Shown here in pieces: positions 43,606 to 52,894 of a DNA stretch of 64,000 nt (the first letter of the stretch is position 1; each line of letters opens with the position of its first letter). A program made the translations under genes and the position numbers. The stretch covers positions 124,001 to 188,000 of the forward strand of contig NZ_CP106736.1 in NCBI RefSeq assembly GCF_030035605.1. Reading direction: 5' to 3'. Source of the stretch: Silvimonas soli. Lineage in GTDB: Bacteria > Pseudomonadota > Gammaproteobacteria > Burkholderiales > Chitinibacteraceae. The notes beneath the pieces are model-generated. The model saw only the letters and a program-made list of their open reading frames with translations. It made no database searches and was not told where the DNA came from.

Positions 43606-46437
43606 ATGCCCCTTATCCGCAAGCTTCTTGTTGCCTCACTGTTGTCTGTGGGCTTGCTCGCCACAGCTGCTCAGGCCAAACCCGGTTTCCCGCAAGACCA
43701 AAGTGACATCAAGCCCGATCCCGCCGCCACATGGGGTGTGCTCGATAACGGCGTGCGCTATGTCGTTCTGCCCAATAGCGAGCCTAAAGGTCGTGCCAGC
43801 CTGCGCTTGCTGGTCAAAGCCGGTTCGTTGAACGAAACCGATGACCAACAAGGCCTGGCCCACTTTCTGGAGCACATGGCGTTCAAGGGCAGTACGCATT
43901 ACAAGCCGGATACGCTGGTGAACTACTTCCAGCGCCTGGGTATGGGCATGGGCAGCGACGCCAACGCCAACACCGGTCAGGATCGCACGGTGTACCAGCT
44001 GGAGCTGCCTGACACCAAAGAACATACGTTGACTGAAGGCCTGCAGGTGTTCGCTGATTTCTCGGGCGGATTGCTGCTGCAACAAGATCAAATCAACAGT
44101 GAACGCGGCGTTATCCTCAGCGAAAAACGCGCCCGTGATTCGGTAGCCTTCCGCAACTACGTAGCGGAAATCAACTTCCTGCTGCCCGGCTCATTGCCTG
44201 CTCAGCGCATGCCCATTGGCCAGGAAAGTGTCATCAATGCGGCCAATCGTGATCGCTTTGCTGACCTTTACAACACCTGGTATCGGCCGGACCGCCTGAC
44301 CATCATTGCGGTGGGTGACTTGAATGTTGTCAAAACCGTCGCGCTGATTAACAAGGAATTCGGCGGATTAACCGCTCGCGCGCCAGAACGCGCTGCGCCC
44401 GATCTGCGGATTCAGTCGACAGTAAAAGACGTGCAGGTGGGATATCACTACGAGGCCGACGCCCCGAATACCAATATCAGCATTCAAACGCTGCAGCCTT
44501 TCCCTGGAGAAGACAAAGCGCAAATCCGCCTGAGCGACCAAACGTTGCAACTGGCGCTGGATATGTTGTCGCGGCGGCTGGACATGCTGGCACACCAGGA
44601 AAATTCGCCGCTCAATGGCGCGTATACCGGTGTCTACGACATGTTCAAGCAAGTGCGTATCAGCACCATCGGCGCTTCGGCCAAGCCGGAACAATGGCAA
44701 ACGGCCTTGGGCTTGGTCGAGCAACAATTGCGCGGCGCACTGGAACACGGTTTTACTGCTGCCGAACTCAAGGTCGCCACCGCCAATATGCGCACGGATT
44801 TGCAGCAATCAGTATCCAGCGCCGCAACGCGCCGTTCTGATCGCTTGGCGGGTTCGATAGCCGACTCGCTCAATGACGACAATGTATTTACGTCGCCGCA
44901 GCAAGATCTCGCCCTGCTCGGCCCGTTGCTGGATAAAGTCACGCCACAAGATTGCCTGGACGCACTGCGCAAAGCCTGGTCGGGTGGCCGAAAAGTGTTT
45001 GTTGCCGGTAACGTCAAACTGGATCAGCCGCAAACACAAATCCTAGCGGCTTATCAGCAAGGCCAGACTCAGGCCGTAAAAGCCCCGGATGCTGATAAAA
45101 CGACCGAGTTTCCATACAAGGATTTTGGCCCTGCTGGCGCGGTAGCCAAACAGAAGCAGATTGATGATTTGGGGATCACCCAAGTGCAGTTTGCCAATGG
45201 CGTCCGCCTGAATCTGAAGAAAACCCCGTTTCAGGCCAACACCGTGAGCGTGATTTTGCGCGTGGGCAGCGGCTTGCTGACCGAACCTGCAGCCACTCAA
45301 CCTGGTTTGGCCTACCTGGCCAATCTTGGATTCAAAACCGGCGGGTTGGACAAGCTGGGCATTGATGACCTGCAAACCGCATTGGCTGGCAAGCAAGTCG
45401 GGCTCAACTTTGGTGTCGGCAGCGATGCCCTGACCTTCTCGGCCAATACCAACCAGGACAATCTGCAGCTGCAATTGCAATTGCTGGCCGCTTATCTAGC
45501 ACATCCTGGCTACCGGCCAGAAGCGCTGTCTATGGCCCGCAAAGCCATCGTAGAGAACCAGACGGAGCTGGCGCATACGCCGGAAGGCTTGTTGCAGACG
45601 CGCATTGCCAGCGAGCTGGCCGACCACGATCCGCGCTTTGGCATTCCCGATCAGAAAGTGGCTTTGTCGCGCAATCTGGACGAACTGAAAACGTGGCTGC
45701 AACCGCAACTGAGCAGCGGACCGCTGGAAGTATCGATTGTCGGTGATATCGACATCCCGCAAACCATAGCTGCGGTATCGCAAACGCTGGGTGCCCTGCC
45801 ACAACGCGATGCCAAGCCGGATTACACCGCGCAACGCGTCGTCAACTTCCCGGCTCAAGCGGTGAACCAGCGGTACACGGTGGCCACCGAGATCAATCGC
45901 GGGTTGGTGTTTATTGTGTGGCCAGCCACCGATGGCAAAGACATTCATCTGACTCGCCGTTTCAATCTGCTGGCCGAAGTCCTGAAGAACCGCTTGTGGG
46001 ACACCATCCGCATGCAGATGGGCAGTTCGTACAGCCCGCAGGCCTTCTCGCAGCTGAGCGAGGTGTTCACCAATTACGGCTCGATTGGCGTATTGATTAC
46101 GGTGGAACCGGAACAAGCCGACAAGGTGGCCAATGCAGTGCGCAAGATTGCTGCTGACCTGCAAAGCAAAGGCATTACCGACGATGAACTGGAACGCGCC
46201 AAAGCACCGATCCTCACCGGGATTCGCGACTCCGAGCGCACTAACGGCTACTGGCTGGGCACTGTCATGAATGGTTCGCAAGAAGTACCAGCCCGGCTAG
46301 ATTGGGCGCGTTCGCGGGCCAGCGACTATCAGAGCATCAGCAAGGCCGACCTGGACTCACTGGCGCGCCATTATCTGGTCGCCAACAAGACCTACAGCTT
46401 TATCGTGGTGCCCGATCACAAGATCAGCAGCAAATAG
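43606..46437 (+). CDS. Periplasmic M16 family zinc metallopeptidase (PqqL-like)
   Basis: The 943-residue protein has a signal peptide ending near 'AAQAKPG' (residue 25). The inverted zinc motif HxxEH appears in 'GLAHFLEHMAFKGSTHY' (about residues 86-90). Two tandem M16 halves follow, the second catalytically inactive as usual ('LGITQVQFANGVRLNLKKT', 'YSPQAFSQLSEVFTNYG'). The length is close to that of E. coli PqqL. The substrate cannot be inferred. The ATG at 43606 is preferred because a signal peptide follows; the frame is open from 43513. Confidence 0.92.
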   Translation: MPLIRKLLVASLLSVGLLATAAQAKPGFPQDQSDIKPDPAATWGVLDNGVRYVVLPNSEPKGRASLRLLVKAGSLNETDDQQGLAHFLEHMAFKGSTHYKPDTLVNYFQRLGMGMGSDANANTGQDRTVYQLELPDTKEHTLTEGLQVFADFSGGLLLQQDQINSERGVILSEKRARDSVAFRNYVAEINFLLPGSLPAQRMPIGQESVINAANRDRFADLYNTWYRPDRLTIIAVGDLNVVKTVALINKEFGGLTARAPERAAPDLRIQSTVKDVQVGYHYEADAPNTNISIQTLQPFPGEDKAQIRLSDQTLQLALDMLSRRLDMLAHQENSPLNGAYTGVYDMFKQVRISTIGASAKPEQWQTALGLVEQQLRGALEHGFTAAELKVATANMRTDLQQSVSSAATRRSDRLAGSIADSLNDDNVFTSPQQDLALLGPLLDKVTPQDCLDALRKAWSGGRKVFVAGNVKLDQPQTQILAAYQQGQTQAVKAPDADKTTEFPYKDFGPAGAVAKQKQIDDLGITQVQFANGVRLNLKKTPFQANTVSVILRVGSGLLTEPAATQPGLAYLANLGFKTGGLDKLGIDDLQTALAGKQVGLNFGVGSDALTFSANTNQDNLQLQLQLLAAYLAHPGYRPEALSMARKAIVENQTELAHTPEGLLQTRIASELADHDPRFGIPDQKVALSRNLDELKTWLQPQLSSGPLEVSIVGDIDIPQTIAAVSQTLGALPQRDAKPDYTAQRVVNFPAQAVNQRYTVATEINRGLVFIVWPATDGKDIHLTRRFNLLAEVLKNRLWDTIRMQMGSSYSPQAFSQLSEVFTNYGSIGVLITVEPEQADKVANAVRKIAADLQSKGITDDELERAKAPILTGIRDSERTNGYWLGTVMNGSQEVPARLDWARSRASDYQSISKADLDSLARHYLVANKTYSFIVVPDHKISSK

Positions 46438-46526
46438 TCATAGCGTAGCGTCAATGGTGGTGCCACGCGGCGGTGAATTCATCGCAGCGTGGCACCCCCA
46501 GGCAAGTAGTCATGCGTAGTGCCAAT

Positions 46527-46567
46527 AAAAAACGGCTAAATGAGATTGATCATTTAGCCGTTTTTTA
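46527..46567. terminator. Bidirectional terminator between the M16 peptidase and rpoS
   Basis: AACGGCTAAATGA and TCATTTAGCCGTT form a 13-bp perfect stem around GATTGA, with A tracts before and T tracts after. It serves both converging genes. Confidence 0.92.
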
Positions 46568-46604
46568 TTGTCGGTAATGGCCGACGAAATTTAACCCAGA
46601 CTCG

Positions 46605-47573
46605 TTAAAGCACCACATCGCGGGTTACCCCGTAGCGACGCAAGATGCGGCGCAGTTGTTCCAGTGCTTCAATCTGGATCTGCCGTACTCTTTCGCGGGT
46701 CAGATTCAGGCTCGCCGCCAAGTCTTCCAGCGTGCAGATTTCATAACCATTCAAGCCATAACGGCGCTCGATTACCATGCGTTGCTTGTCGTTCAGTTGC
46801 TTGAGCCAGTCGCGCACATAGCGTTCGATTTCCATGTTCTGCAACAGCGTTTCCGGACCATCATGCTGGTCATCGGGGATGGACTCACCGATGGTCAACA
46901 TTGGATCGATATCCAGCGGCGCGTCCAGCGAAGCAACTCGCTCGTTCAGACCCATGATCCGGCGTACATCTTCCACTGGTTTGCCCACCAGCGCGGCAAT
47001 TTCTTCTACCGTTGGCTCGTGCCCCATGCGCGCTTCCAGATGGCGTTGCGCACGCAGATACACATTGAGTTCTTTGATGATGTGCACAGGCAGTCGAATG
47101 GTGCGCGACTGATTCATGATGGCGCGCTCGATGCTTTGGCGAATCCACCACGTGGCATAAGTCGAAAAACGGAATCCACGCTCTGGATCAAACTTTTCCA
47201 GTGCATGCATCAGGCCGATATTTCCTTCCTCGATCAGATCAAGCAAGGTCATACCGCGGTTGATGTAGTGCTTGGCGATGTTCACCACCAAACGCAGGTT
47301 GTGCTCGATCATTTTCTGGCGGGCAGGAAAATCGCCTTGAACCACGCGCCGTGCCAGTGCCCGTTCTTCATCCGGAGTAAGTAGCGGGCTGTGACCGATT
47401 TCATTTAGATAAATCTGGGTAACGTCGCCAGTGCTCTCATAGACAGGCGCGTCGGCCTCTTCTGCAGCCGCAGCTTCTGTCTCGGTTTCCCCTTCTGCTT
47501 CGTTATCAATTGACTCGAGTTCTTCTTCCTCGAGTAACGCTTCGTCTTCCAGGATATCGATTTGATCGTTCAT
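46605..47573 (-). CDS. rpoS: Stationary-phase sigma factor RpoS
   Basis: The 322-residue sigma-70 family protein has an acidic N-terminus (about residues 8-42), region 1.2 ('DVTQIYLNEIGHSPLLTPDE'), region 2 ('GNIGLMHALEKFDPERGFRF', 'STYATWWIRQSIERAIM'), region 3 ('RLPVHIIKELNVYLRAQRHL'), and region 4 ('LEDLAASLNLTRERVRQIQ'). Its position after nlpD, and its length, distinguish it from RpoD and RpoH. The ATG overlaps the nlpD stop (ATGA), so it can be translated from the nlpD message; an internal promoter in nlpD is known in E. coli but not demonstrated here. Confidence 0.97.
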   Translation of the reverse strand: MNDQIDILEDEALLEEEELESIDNEAEGETETEAAAAEEADAPVYESTGDVTQIYLNEIGHSPLLTPDEERALARRVVQGDFPARQKMIEHNLRLVVNIAKHYINRGMTLLDLIEEGNIGLMHALEKFDPERGFRFSTYATWWIRQSIERAIMNQSRTIRLPVHIIKELNVYLRAQRHLEARMGHEPTVEEIAALVGKPVEDVRRIMGLNERVASLDAPLDIDPMLTIGESIPDDQHDGPETLLQNMEIERYVRDWLKQLNDKQRMVIERRYGLNGYEICTLEDLAASLNLTRERVRQIQIEALEQLRRILRRYGVTRDVVL

Positions 47574-48607
47574 GATTTATCTGAGTGGATGTATTTGGCT
47601 GGATCGACTGGTTTACCAAATCTGCGAATTTCAAAGTGCAGTTTGACCTGGTCGGCATCGGTGTTGCCCATCTCCGCGATCTTTTCACCCTTCTTGACGA
47701 TGTCGCCCTCCTTGACCAGCAATTTGCTGTTATGCGCGTATGCGCTCAGGAATTCGTTACTGTGCTTGATGATGATCATTTTGCCGTAGCCACGTAAGCC
47801 ACTGCCCGCGTAAACGACCTTACCAGACGCTGACGCAATAACAGACTGCCCCATTTTTCCGACAATATCAATACCTCTACTTTCATCAGTGAAAGGTTTT
47901 GTCGGTTGGCCCGTGGTTGGCCACATCCAGTCCACCTCACTTGCCGCAGCAGAAGCGGCCTCAGATACCGGTTGCGAGGCTGATTTATCGTTACTTTTTG
48001 TAACGGCATCGGCAGTTGCGGCCATTTCCGAAGCTGTCGCAGCCTTGGCCGGTCTCGCAATGTCCTGCTGTGGTTTTGATACAACTGCCGGGCCTTCTGC
48101 CAGTGCCGCGATCCCGCTGGCGTTTTGCGCGCTATATGGCAACTTCATGGCTTTGGGATAGCTTTTGTTCGCTGCCACCACCGGTGCGGTGGCAGGCGTT
48201 GCCGCGGTGGCTGCAGGTGCGGCATCTTTCAAGGGTCGCACTTCTACGCCACCTGCATCCGCTGCGGCGGCGGGTGTAGAACCCGGTGCGGTCAGCCGCA
48301 ATACCTGGCCGACCTTGATCGAATTCACGTCATCCAGATTATTCCAGGCTGCCAGATCACGATATGCCACGCCATGATCCATGGCGATCCGGTACAAGCC
48401 ATCCCCTTTCTGGACAACATAGGTATCACCTGTCGCACCCGAGGCCACGATCGGGCCGTGGTTACCAGCAGGCGCAGTCGGGGCCGGGGTTGGTGCGGTG
48501 CTGCCCTGTTGATAGCGATCAACAATCGGCGCCGGTTGGTTCGGCTGATTGGCACATGCAGTCAGCAACAGCAATGCGGCGGGGACGATGAGGCGCTGCC
48601 AGTTCAC
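47570..48607 (-). CDS. nlpD: NlpD-like lipoprotein, amidase activator
   Basis: The 345-residue lipoprotein has a lipobox LTAC (Cys18), a LysM domain ('TYVVQKGDGLYRIAMDHGVA', about residues 62-105), and an Ala/Pro/Thr-rich linker. The C-terminal LytM/M23 domain is about residues 240-335. The M23 metal site is incomplete: the first His of the HxxxD motif is replaced ('ESRGIDIVG'), as in NlpD/EnvC activators. It therefore probably activates a cell-division amidase rather than cutting peptidoglycan itself. It overlaps rpoS by four bases. Confidence 0.94.
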   Translation of the reverse strand: MNWQRLIVPAALLLLTACANQPNQPAPIVDRYQQGSTAPTPAPTAPAGNHGPIVASGATGDTYVVQKGDGLYRIAMDHGVAYRDLAAWNNLDDVNSIKVGQVLRLTAPGSTPAAAADAGGVEVRPLKDAAPAATAATPATAPVVAANKSYPKAMKLPYSAQNASGIAALAEGPAVVSKPQQDIARPAKAATASEMAATADAVTKSNDKSASQPVSEAASAAASEVDWMWPTTGQPTKPFTDESRGIDIVGKMGQSVIASASGKVVYAGSGLRGYGKMIIIKHSNEFLSAYAHNSKLLVKEGDIVKKGEKIAEMGNTDADQVKLHFEIRRFGKPVDPAKYIHSDKS

Positions 48608-48690
48608 TAATTTCTCCTTGGACTTTCTGATTTTGTGTAGTTATGTAACATCCGGGACGGCTCCCGGCAATGTGGCGCAGGCGTGCTAAT

Positions 48691-49362
48691 TCACGCCATA
48701 CCAGGCAAGAGCGGCACAAAGCGGACTTTCTCCAGCCGTTGCTCCACCGGACCGTCGGTCGTGAGTTCGATCATACGCAATTCCTGAATTTCGCCCCCAA
48801 CCGGGAAAATCATGCGCCCGCCGGGTTTCAATTGCGCGATCAACGCTTCAGGGACGACCGGCGCGGCGGCCGTGAGCATGATGACGTCGTAGGGAGCGCC
48901 ATCCGGCAGGCCCCGGCTGCCATCGCCATGCCTTAGACGTGTATTGAGAACACCCAAAGTGGATAAACGTTCCCGAGCCTGTTTGGCCAGGCCGCCAATA
49001 CGTTCAATCGAATAGACTGTTTTAAAGAACTGCGCCAGCACCGTGGTCTGATAACCGCAACCCGTACCAATTTCGAGCACACGTTCGCGCTGTGCCACGC
49101 CAATCGCCAATTCGGTCATGCGCGCCACAATATATGGCTGGGAGATGGTCTGGCCATGACCGATAGGAAGCGACATATCGTCATACGCTTTGTGTGAAAT
49201 CGCTTCATCCACAAAGGCATGCCGCGGCACCTCGCCCATGATGCCCAGCACTTCGCTACTGACAATCCCCTGGCTTTTCAGCCGCTCGATCATGCGGGTG
49301 CGCGTGCGGGCAGAGGTCATGCCCATGCCAGGGACATTACTGAAATTCATGCGCATAGCCAT
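48691..49362 (-). CDS. pcm: Protein-L-isoaspartate O-methyltransferase
   Basis: The 223-residue enzyme repairs isoaspartyl residues in ageing proteins. It has the PCMT signatures 'PRHAFVDEAISHKAYDD', 'PIGHGQTISQPYIVARM' and the SAM-binding 'RVLEIGTGCGYQTTVLAQ'. The C-terminal 'EALIAQLKPGGRMIFPVGG' also fits. The start overlaps the end of surE by 16 bases. The order surE-pcm-nlpD-rpoS is conserved in beta- and gammaproteobacteria. Confidence 0.96.
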   Translation of the reverse strand: MAMRMNFSNVPGMGMTSARTRTRMIERLKSQGIVSSEVLGIMGEVPRHAFVDEAISHKAYDDMSLPIGHGQTISQPYIVARMTELAIGVAQRERVLEIGTGCGYQTTVLAQFFKTVYSIERIGGLAKQARERLSTLGVLNTRLRHGDGSRGLPDGAPYDVIMLTAAAPVVPEALIAQLKPGGRMIFPVGGEIQELRMIELTTDGPVEQRLEKVRFVPLLPGMA

Positions 49363-50090
49363 TTCGATACCGTATCCAGTTCCGAATATGCAGTGAGATC
49401 AACAGAAAGCGGCGTAATCGAGACATAACCATTGGCCACAGCGTGAAAATCGGTGCCTTCCCCCGCCACCGCCGCACTGCCCACCGGCCCGACCCACCAG
49501 ATCGGGTCGCCGCGCGGGTTCTGGTCCTTGATGACCGATGCGGCCCGATGGCGACGACCCAACCGGGTTACTTTGCGGCCCAGAATGCGGTCGTATGGCA
49601 AATCGGGGATATTGACGTTCAATAACGCCGGTGTCTCAAACGGGTGCGCCAGAGTATGGGCGATCAGTTCGCTGGCCACTTGCGCGGCGATCTCGAAATG
49701 TTGTGGATTGCGTGACGCCAGCGAAAACGCAATGGCCGGCACACCCAGCAGATAACCTTCAGTGGCCGCGGCGACCGTGCCGGAATAAACAGTGTCGTCG
49801 CCCATATTGGCGCCGTGGTTAATACCGGACACCACCAGATCGGGCAGTTGATCCATCAGGCCGGTTGCCGCCAGATGCACGCAATCGGTCGGGGTGCCAT
49901 TCACGTAAAAGAACCCGTTAGGCGCCCGCCGAACATTCAGCGGTCTATCCAGCGTGAGCGAATTACTCGAACCACTGCGGTCACGCTCGGGTGCGCAAAC
50001 CATTACCTCGTGCTCGTCCGCCAGCGCCGCAGCCAGAGCTGCGATACCGGTGGCGAAATAACCATCGTCGTTGGACACTAATATGCGCAT
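49347..50090 (-). CDS. surE: 5'/3'-nucleotidase SurE
   Basis: The 247-residue metal-dependent phosphatase has the N-terminal 'ILVSNDDGYFATGIAALAAA' (metal-binding DD), 'APERDRSGSSNSLTLDRPL', 'GTPTDCVHLA' and 'VSGINHGANMGDDTVYSGTV'. It acts on nucleoside monophosphates under stress. It is the first gene of the run toward rpoS. The 223 bases upstream, to apaG, contain no gene; one small dyad at about 50163-50181 was seen. Confidence 0.96.
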   Translation of the reverse strand: MRILVSNDDGYFATGIAALAAALADEHEVMVCAPERDRSGSSNSLTLDRPLNVRRAPNGFFYVNGTPTDCVHLAATGLMDQLPDLVVSGINHGANMGDDTVYSGTVAAATEGYLLGVPAIAFSLASRNPQHFEIAAQVASELIAHTLAHPFETPALLNVNIPDLPYDRILGRKVTRLGRRHRAASVIKDQNPRGDPIWWVGPVGSAAVAGEGTDFHAVANGYVSITPLSVDLTAYSELDTVSKWLCA

Positions 50091-50313
50091 GCGGCCTCCA
50101 CTGCGCCGTATTCTAGCTGCATGGGACGTTACGGCGAAGCAGCGCAGGCATGAGCGTTGCGTATTCCGGCTTTACCGGAAATCGCCAGCATGCATTACAG
50201 GCCAAAACGGATAGATATTGCACAAATGTGCAGCAGATAATCTGCAGTGACTGGCCCGCGTAGCACGTGGTTTACCTGCGCTGCGGGCTGGCTGATTGTG
50301 GGGTGATAGTTGA

Positions 50314-50697
50314 TTAATGCAGCGTGCGTGGCACCGACAGCAAAAACTCGGGGATCTGCGCATCAAACAAGGTGCCGTCGGCGGTGCGCATCTGATAAGT
50401 GCCGCGCATGGTGCCCACCGGCGACTCCAGCGTGGTACCGCTCATATATTCAAAGGATTGCCCCGGTTCCAGCACCGGCTGTTCACCGATAACGCCCAAG
50501 CCGCTCACTTCCTGCTCGCGCCCTTCCATGTCACGGATGATCCAGTGACGTGAAATCAACTGGACAGTGGCTGTGCTGCGATTGGTGATGGCAATGCGGT
50601 AGGCAAACACGTAGTGGTCTTCCGCTTCGTCCGATTGCTCGGCCACGTAAGACGCGTTGGGGACTATTTCAATGACAAATTCTGGCTTTTCGCTCAT
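50314..50697 (-). CDS. apaG: ApaG domain protein
   Basis: The 127-residue fibronectin-like protein has 'DHYVFAYRIAITNRSTATVQ', 'LISRHWIIRDMEGREQEVSG', 'GVIGEQPVLEPGQSFEYMSG' and 'PVGTMRGTYQMRTADG', the full ApaG pattern. The biochemical role is not settled; it has been linked to divalent-cation efflux. It is divergent from rpe with a 118-bp gap. Confidence 0.94.
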   Translation of the reverse strand: MSEKPEFVIEIVPNASYVAEQSDEAEDHYVFAYRIAITNRSTATVQLISRHWIIRDMEGREQEVSGLGVIGEQPVLEPGQSFEYMSGTTLESPVGTMRGTYQMRTADGTLFDAQIPEFLLSVPRTLH

Positions 50698-50815
50698 GGG
50701 TCCAGCCTGCAGTTGAGTTCTTATTCAGGCACATCTTAGCAGCCTGGCCCAACGGACGGCATGCCGAATGAGATACAATCCGGGCCATAGTCTCATAAAT
50801 CTCACGGAGTTCTTC

Positions 50816-51502
50816 ATGGCCGAATACCGCATTGCCCCCAGCATTCTATCCGCCGACTTTGCCCGACTGGGTGAAGAGGTGCGTAACGTGTCGGAAGCTG
50901 GCGCCAGCCTGATCCACTTCGATGTCATGGACAACCATTACGTCCCCAACCTCACCATTGGCCCGATGGTGTGTGAAGCCATTCGCCCGCATACCAATCT
51001 GCCCATTGATGTGCATCTGATGGTGCGTCCGGTTGACCGCATCATTCCTGATTTTGCGAAAGCCGGTGCCAATATCATCACTTTCCACCCGGAAGCCTCC
51101 GATCATGTTGACCGCTCGCTCGGACTGATTCGCGAGCACGGCTGCCAGTCCGGTCTGGTGTTTAATCCGGCCACCTCGCTTGATCATCTGGATTACGTGC
51201 TGGACAAGGTCGATATGGTGTTGCTGATGTCGGTAAACCCGGGCTTTGGCGGTCAGGCGTTTATTCCGGAAATGCTGGAAAAAGCCCGCCAGGCGCGCGC
51301 CAAGCTGGATCGCTACAAAGATAAAACCGGTCGCCACATCCATCTGGAGATCGACGGTGGCGTGAAGGTCGACAATATTGGCGAGATTGCTGCTGCGGGC
51401 GTCGATACCTTTGTAGCGGGCTCGGCCATTTTTGGCCACCCGGATTACAAAGCCATCATCGCCGCCATGCATGGCGAGATTAACCGCCACGTCGGCAAGT
51501 AA
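50816..51502 (+). CDS. rpe: Ribulose-phosphate 3-epimerase
   Basis: The 228-residue TIM-barrel enzyme interconverts ribulose 5-phosphate and xylulose 5-phosphate. It has 'APSILSADFARLGEEV', 'IHFDVMDNHYVPNLTIGP', 'DVHLMVRPVDRII', 'LLMSVNPGFGGQAFIPEML' and 'LEIDGGVKVDNIGEI'. The ATG at 50816 is preceded by ACGGAG; the frame is open from 50768. TACAAT at 50774-50779 is a possible -10 box. gph follows 17 bases later. Confidence 0.97.
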   Translation: MAEYRIAPSILSADFARLGEEVRNVSEAGASLIHFDVMDNHYVPNLTIGPMVCEAIRPHTNLPIDVHLMVRPVDRIIPDFAKAGANIITFHPEASDHVDRSLGLIREHGCQSGLVFNPATSLDHLDYVLDKVDMVLLMSVNPGFGGQAFIPEMLEKARQARAKLDRYKDKTGRHIHLEIDGGVKVDNIGEIAAAGVDTFVAGSAIFGHPDYKAIIAAMHGEINRHVGK

Positions 51503-51519
51503 GCAGTAAAGGTTCTGGT

Positions 51520-52179
51520 ATGGACATCAAAGCCTTTGCATTTGATCTGGACGGCACGCTGGTCGATTCGATTGCCGACCTCGCGCGCGCTGCCAACGCT
51601 GCCCGCGCCGATATGGCGTTGGCACCGCTGGCGCAAGCCACAGTGGCCAGTTATGTCGGCGATGGTGCCAGTTCTCTGGTTGCCCGCACGCTGGCCGACA
51701 GTCATGCCGCCGAGTACACCGGCACCGCGCTGCAAAAAGAAGCCATGGCACTGTTTGATCGCCACTACAAACAAGGCTTGTCGATCGACACCACGTTCTA
51801 CCCGCAAGTGCAGATGACGTTGTCACGGTTGCATGAGCTGGGATTTCCGCTGGCCATTGTTACCAACAAACCTGAGCGCTATACGCTACCGCTGCTACGT
51901 GAGCTGGGCGTGAGCGAACGGTTTGAGGTGGTGGTTGCGGGCGACACGCTGACCGAAAAAAAACCTTCGGCCATGCCGCTGCTGCATGTGGCGCAGGCGC
52001 TCAATATCAGCCCGGAAGAAATGTTAATGGTCGGGGATTCCAAAAACGACGTCCTGGCCGCACACGCCGCTGGTTGCCCCGTAGTTGCCGTGAGCTATGG
52101 CTATGGCAGCAATCTGGACGATCTGGGCGCGGATCGGGTGATCCATCATTTTGCCGATCTGCTGGAATTTGTGGATTAA
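51520..52179 (+). CDS. gph: Phosphoglycolate phosphatase
   Basis: The 219-residue HAD enzyme has the nucleophile motif 'FDLDGTLVDSIADLARAAN', 'LAIVTNKPERYTLPLL' (motif II), 'KKPSAMPLLHVAQAL' (motif III Lys) and 'MVGDSKNDVLAAHAAGCPVV' (motif IV). It removes 2-phosphoglycolate. The rpe-gph pairing is common in proteobacteria and supports the substrate call. A terminator follows. Confidence 0.93.
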   Translation: MDIKAFAFDLDGTLVDSIADLARAANAARADMALAPLAQATVASYVGDGASSLVARTLADSHAAEYTGTALQKEAMALFDRHYKQGLSIDTTFYPQVQMTLSRLHELGFPLAIVTNKPERYTLPLLRELGVSERFEVVVAGDTLTEKKPSAMPLLHVAQALNISPEEMLMVGDSKNDVLAAHAAGCPVVAVSYGYGSNLDDLGADRVIHHFADLLEFVD

Positions 52180-52203
52180 GCCACCGGCGCGGGCTGCAAA
52201 AAC

Positions 52204-52232
52204 AAAAAGCACCGATTTAACGGTGCTTTTTT
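52204..52232. terminator. Bidirectional terminator between gph and folA
   Basis: AAAAGCACCG and CGGTGCTTTT form a 10-bp stem around ATTTAA, with A and T runs on either side, so it serves both converging genes. Confidence 0.9.
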
Positions 52233-52267
52233 AATATCCAGCGTATCGACTTGCCAATGACGAGGCG

Positions 52268-52765
52268 TCAGCCTTTGCGCCGGTAATCCACCCACGCGTA
52301 GGTCACGCCGCTAGCCTCATCCACGCCCTCTTCACGCTGCGTCGGCTGCCACACGGCACGGTCGAACTCCGGGAAAAACGCATCGCCTTGCGGGGCCAGT
52401 GCGACCTCGGTCAGATACAGCACGTCCGCTATCGCCAAGGCTTGGCGGTAGATTTCGCCACCGCCAATCACAAATACGCTTTCAACGTCAGGGCACGCCG
52501 CCAGGGCCGCTTCGATGCTGGGGTAGGCTTCAGCGCCCGCAGCTTGCCAATCCGTCTGGCGCGTTACCACCAGATTGCGACGCCCCGGCAGCGGGCGACC
52601 CAGTGAATCCCAGGTTTTACGGCCCATCAGAATCGGGCGACCCAATGTCAATGCCTTGAACCGTTTGAGATCATCCGGCAAGCGCCATGGCAGGCGGTTT
52701 TCAATGCCGATGACACCATTGGTGCCCAGCGCGGCGATCAATGCAACTTCTGGCTTGTGGCTCAT
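52268..52765 (-). CDS. folA: Dihydrofolate reductase
   Basis: The 165-residue enzyme reduces dihydrofolate with NADPH. It shows 'IAALGTNGVIGIENRLPWRL' (Met20-loop region), 'DDLKRFKALTLGRPILMGRK' with catalytic Asp, 'TWDSLGRPLPGRRNLVVTRQ' and 'VFVIGGGEIYRQAL'. Length and motifs are those of chromosomal FolA rather than plasmid-borne types. It is convergent with gph. Confidence 0.97.
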   Translation of the reverse strand: MSHKPEVALIAALGTNGVIGIENRLPWRLPDDLKRFKALTLGRPILMGRKTWDSLGRPLPGRRNLVVTRQTDWQAAGAEAYPSIEAALAACPDVESVFVIGGGEIYRQALAIADVLYLTEVALAPQGDAFFPEFDRAVWQPTQREEGVDEASGVTYAWVDYRRKG

Positions 52766-52894
52766 ATACAGCTCCGGGCAGGCAATGCGGTTCTCACAGA
52801 CAAGGCGGCATTTTGGGGGAAGCCGCCGCTCACGGCAACGCTCTGCCCTTTTTTAAACCGCACCACCCAGCCCAAGGGCACTGCGGTTTTGAGC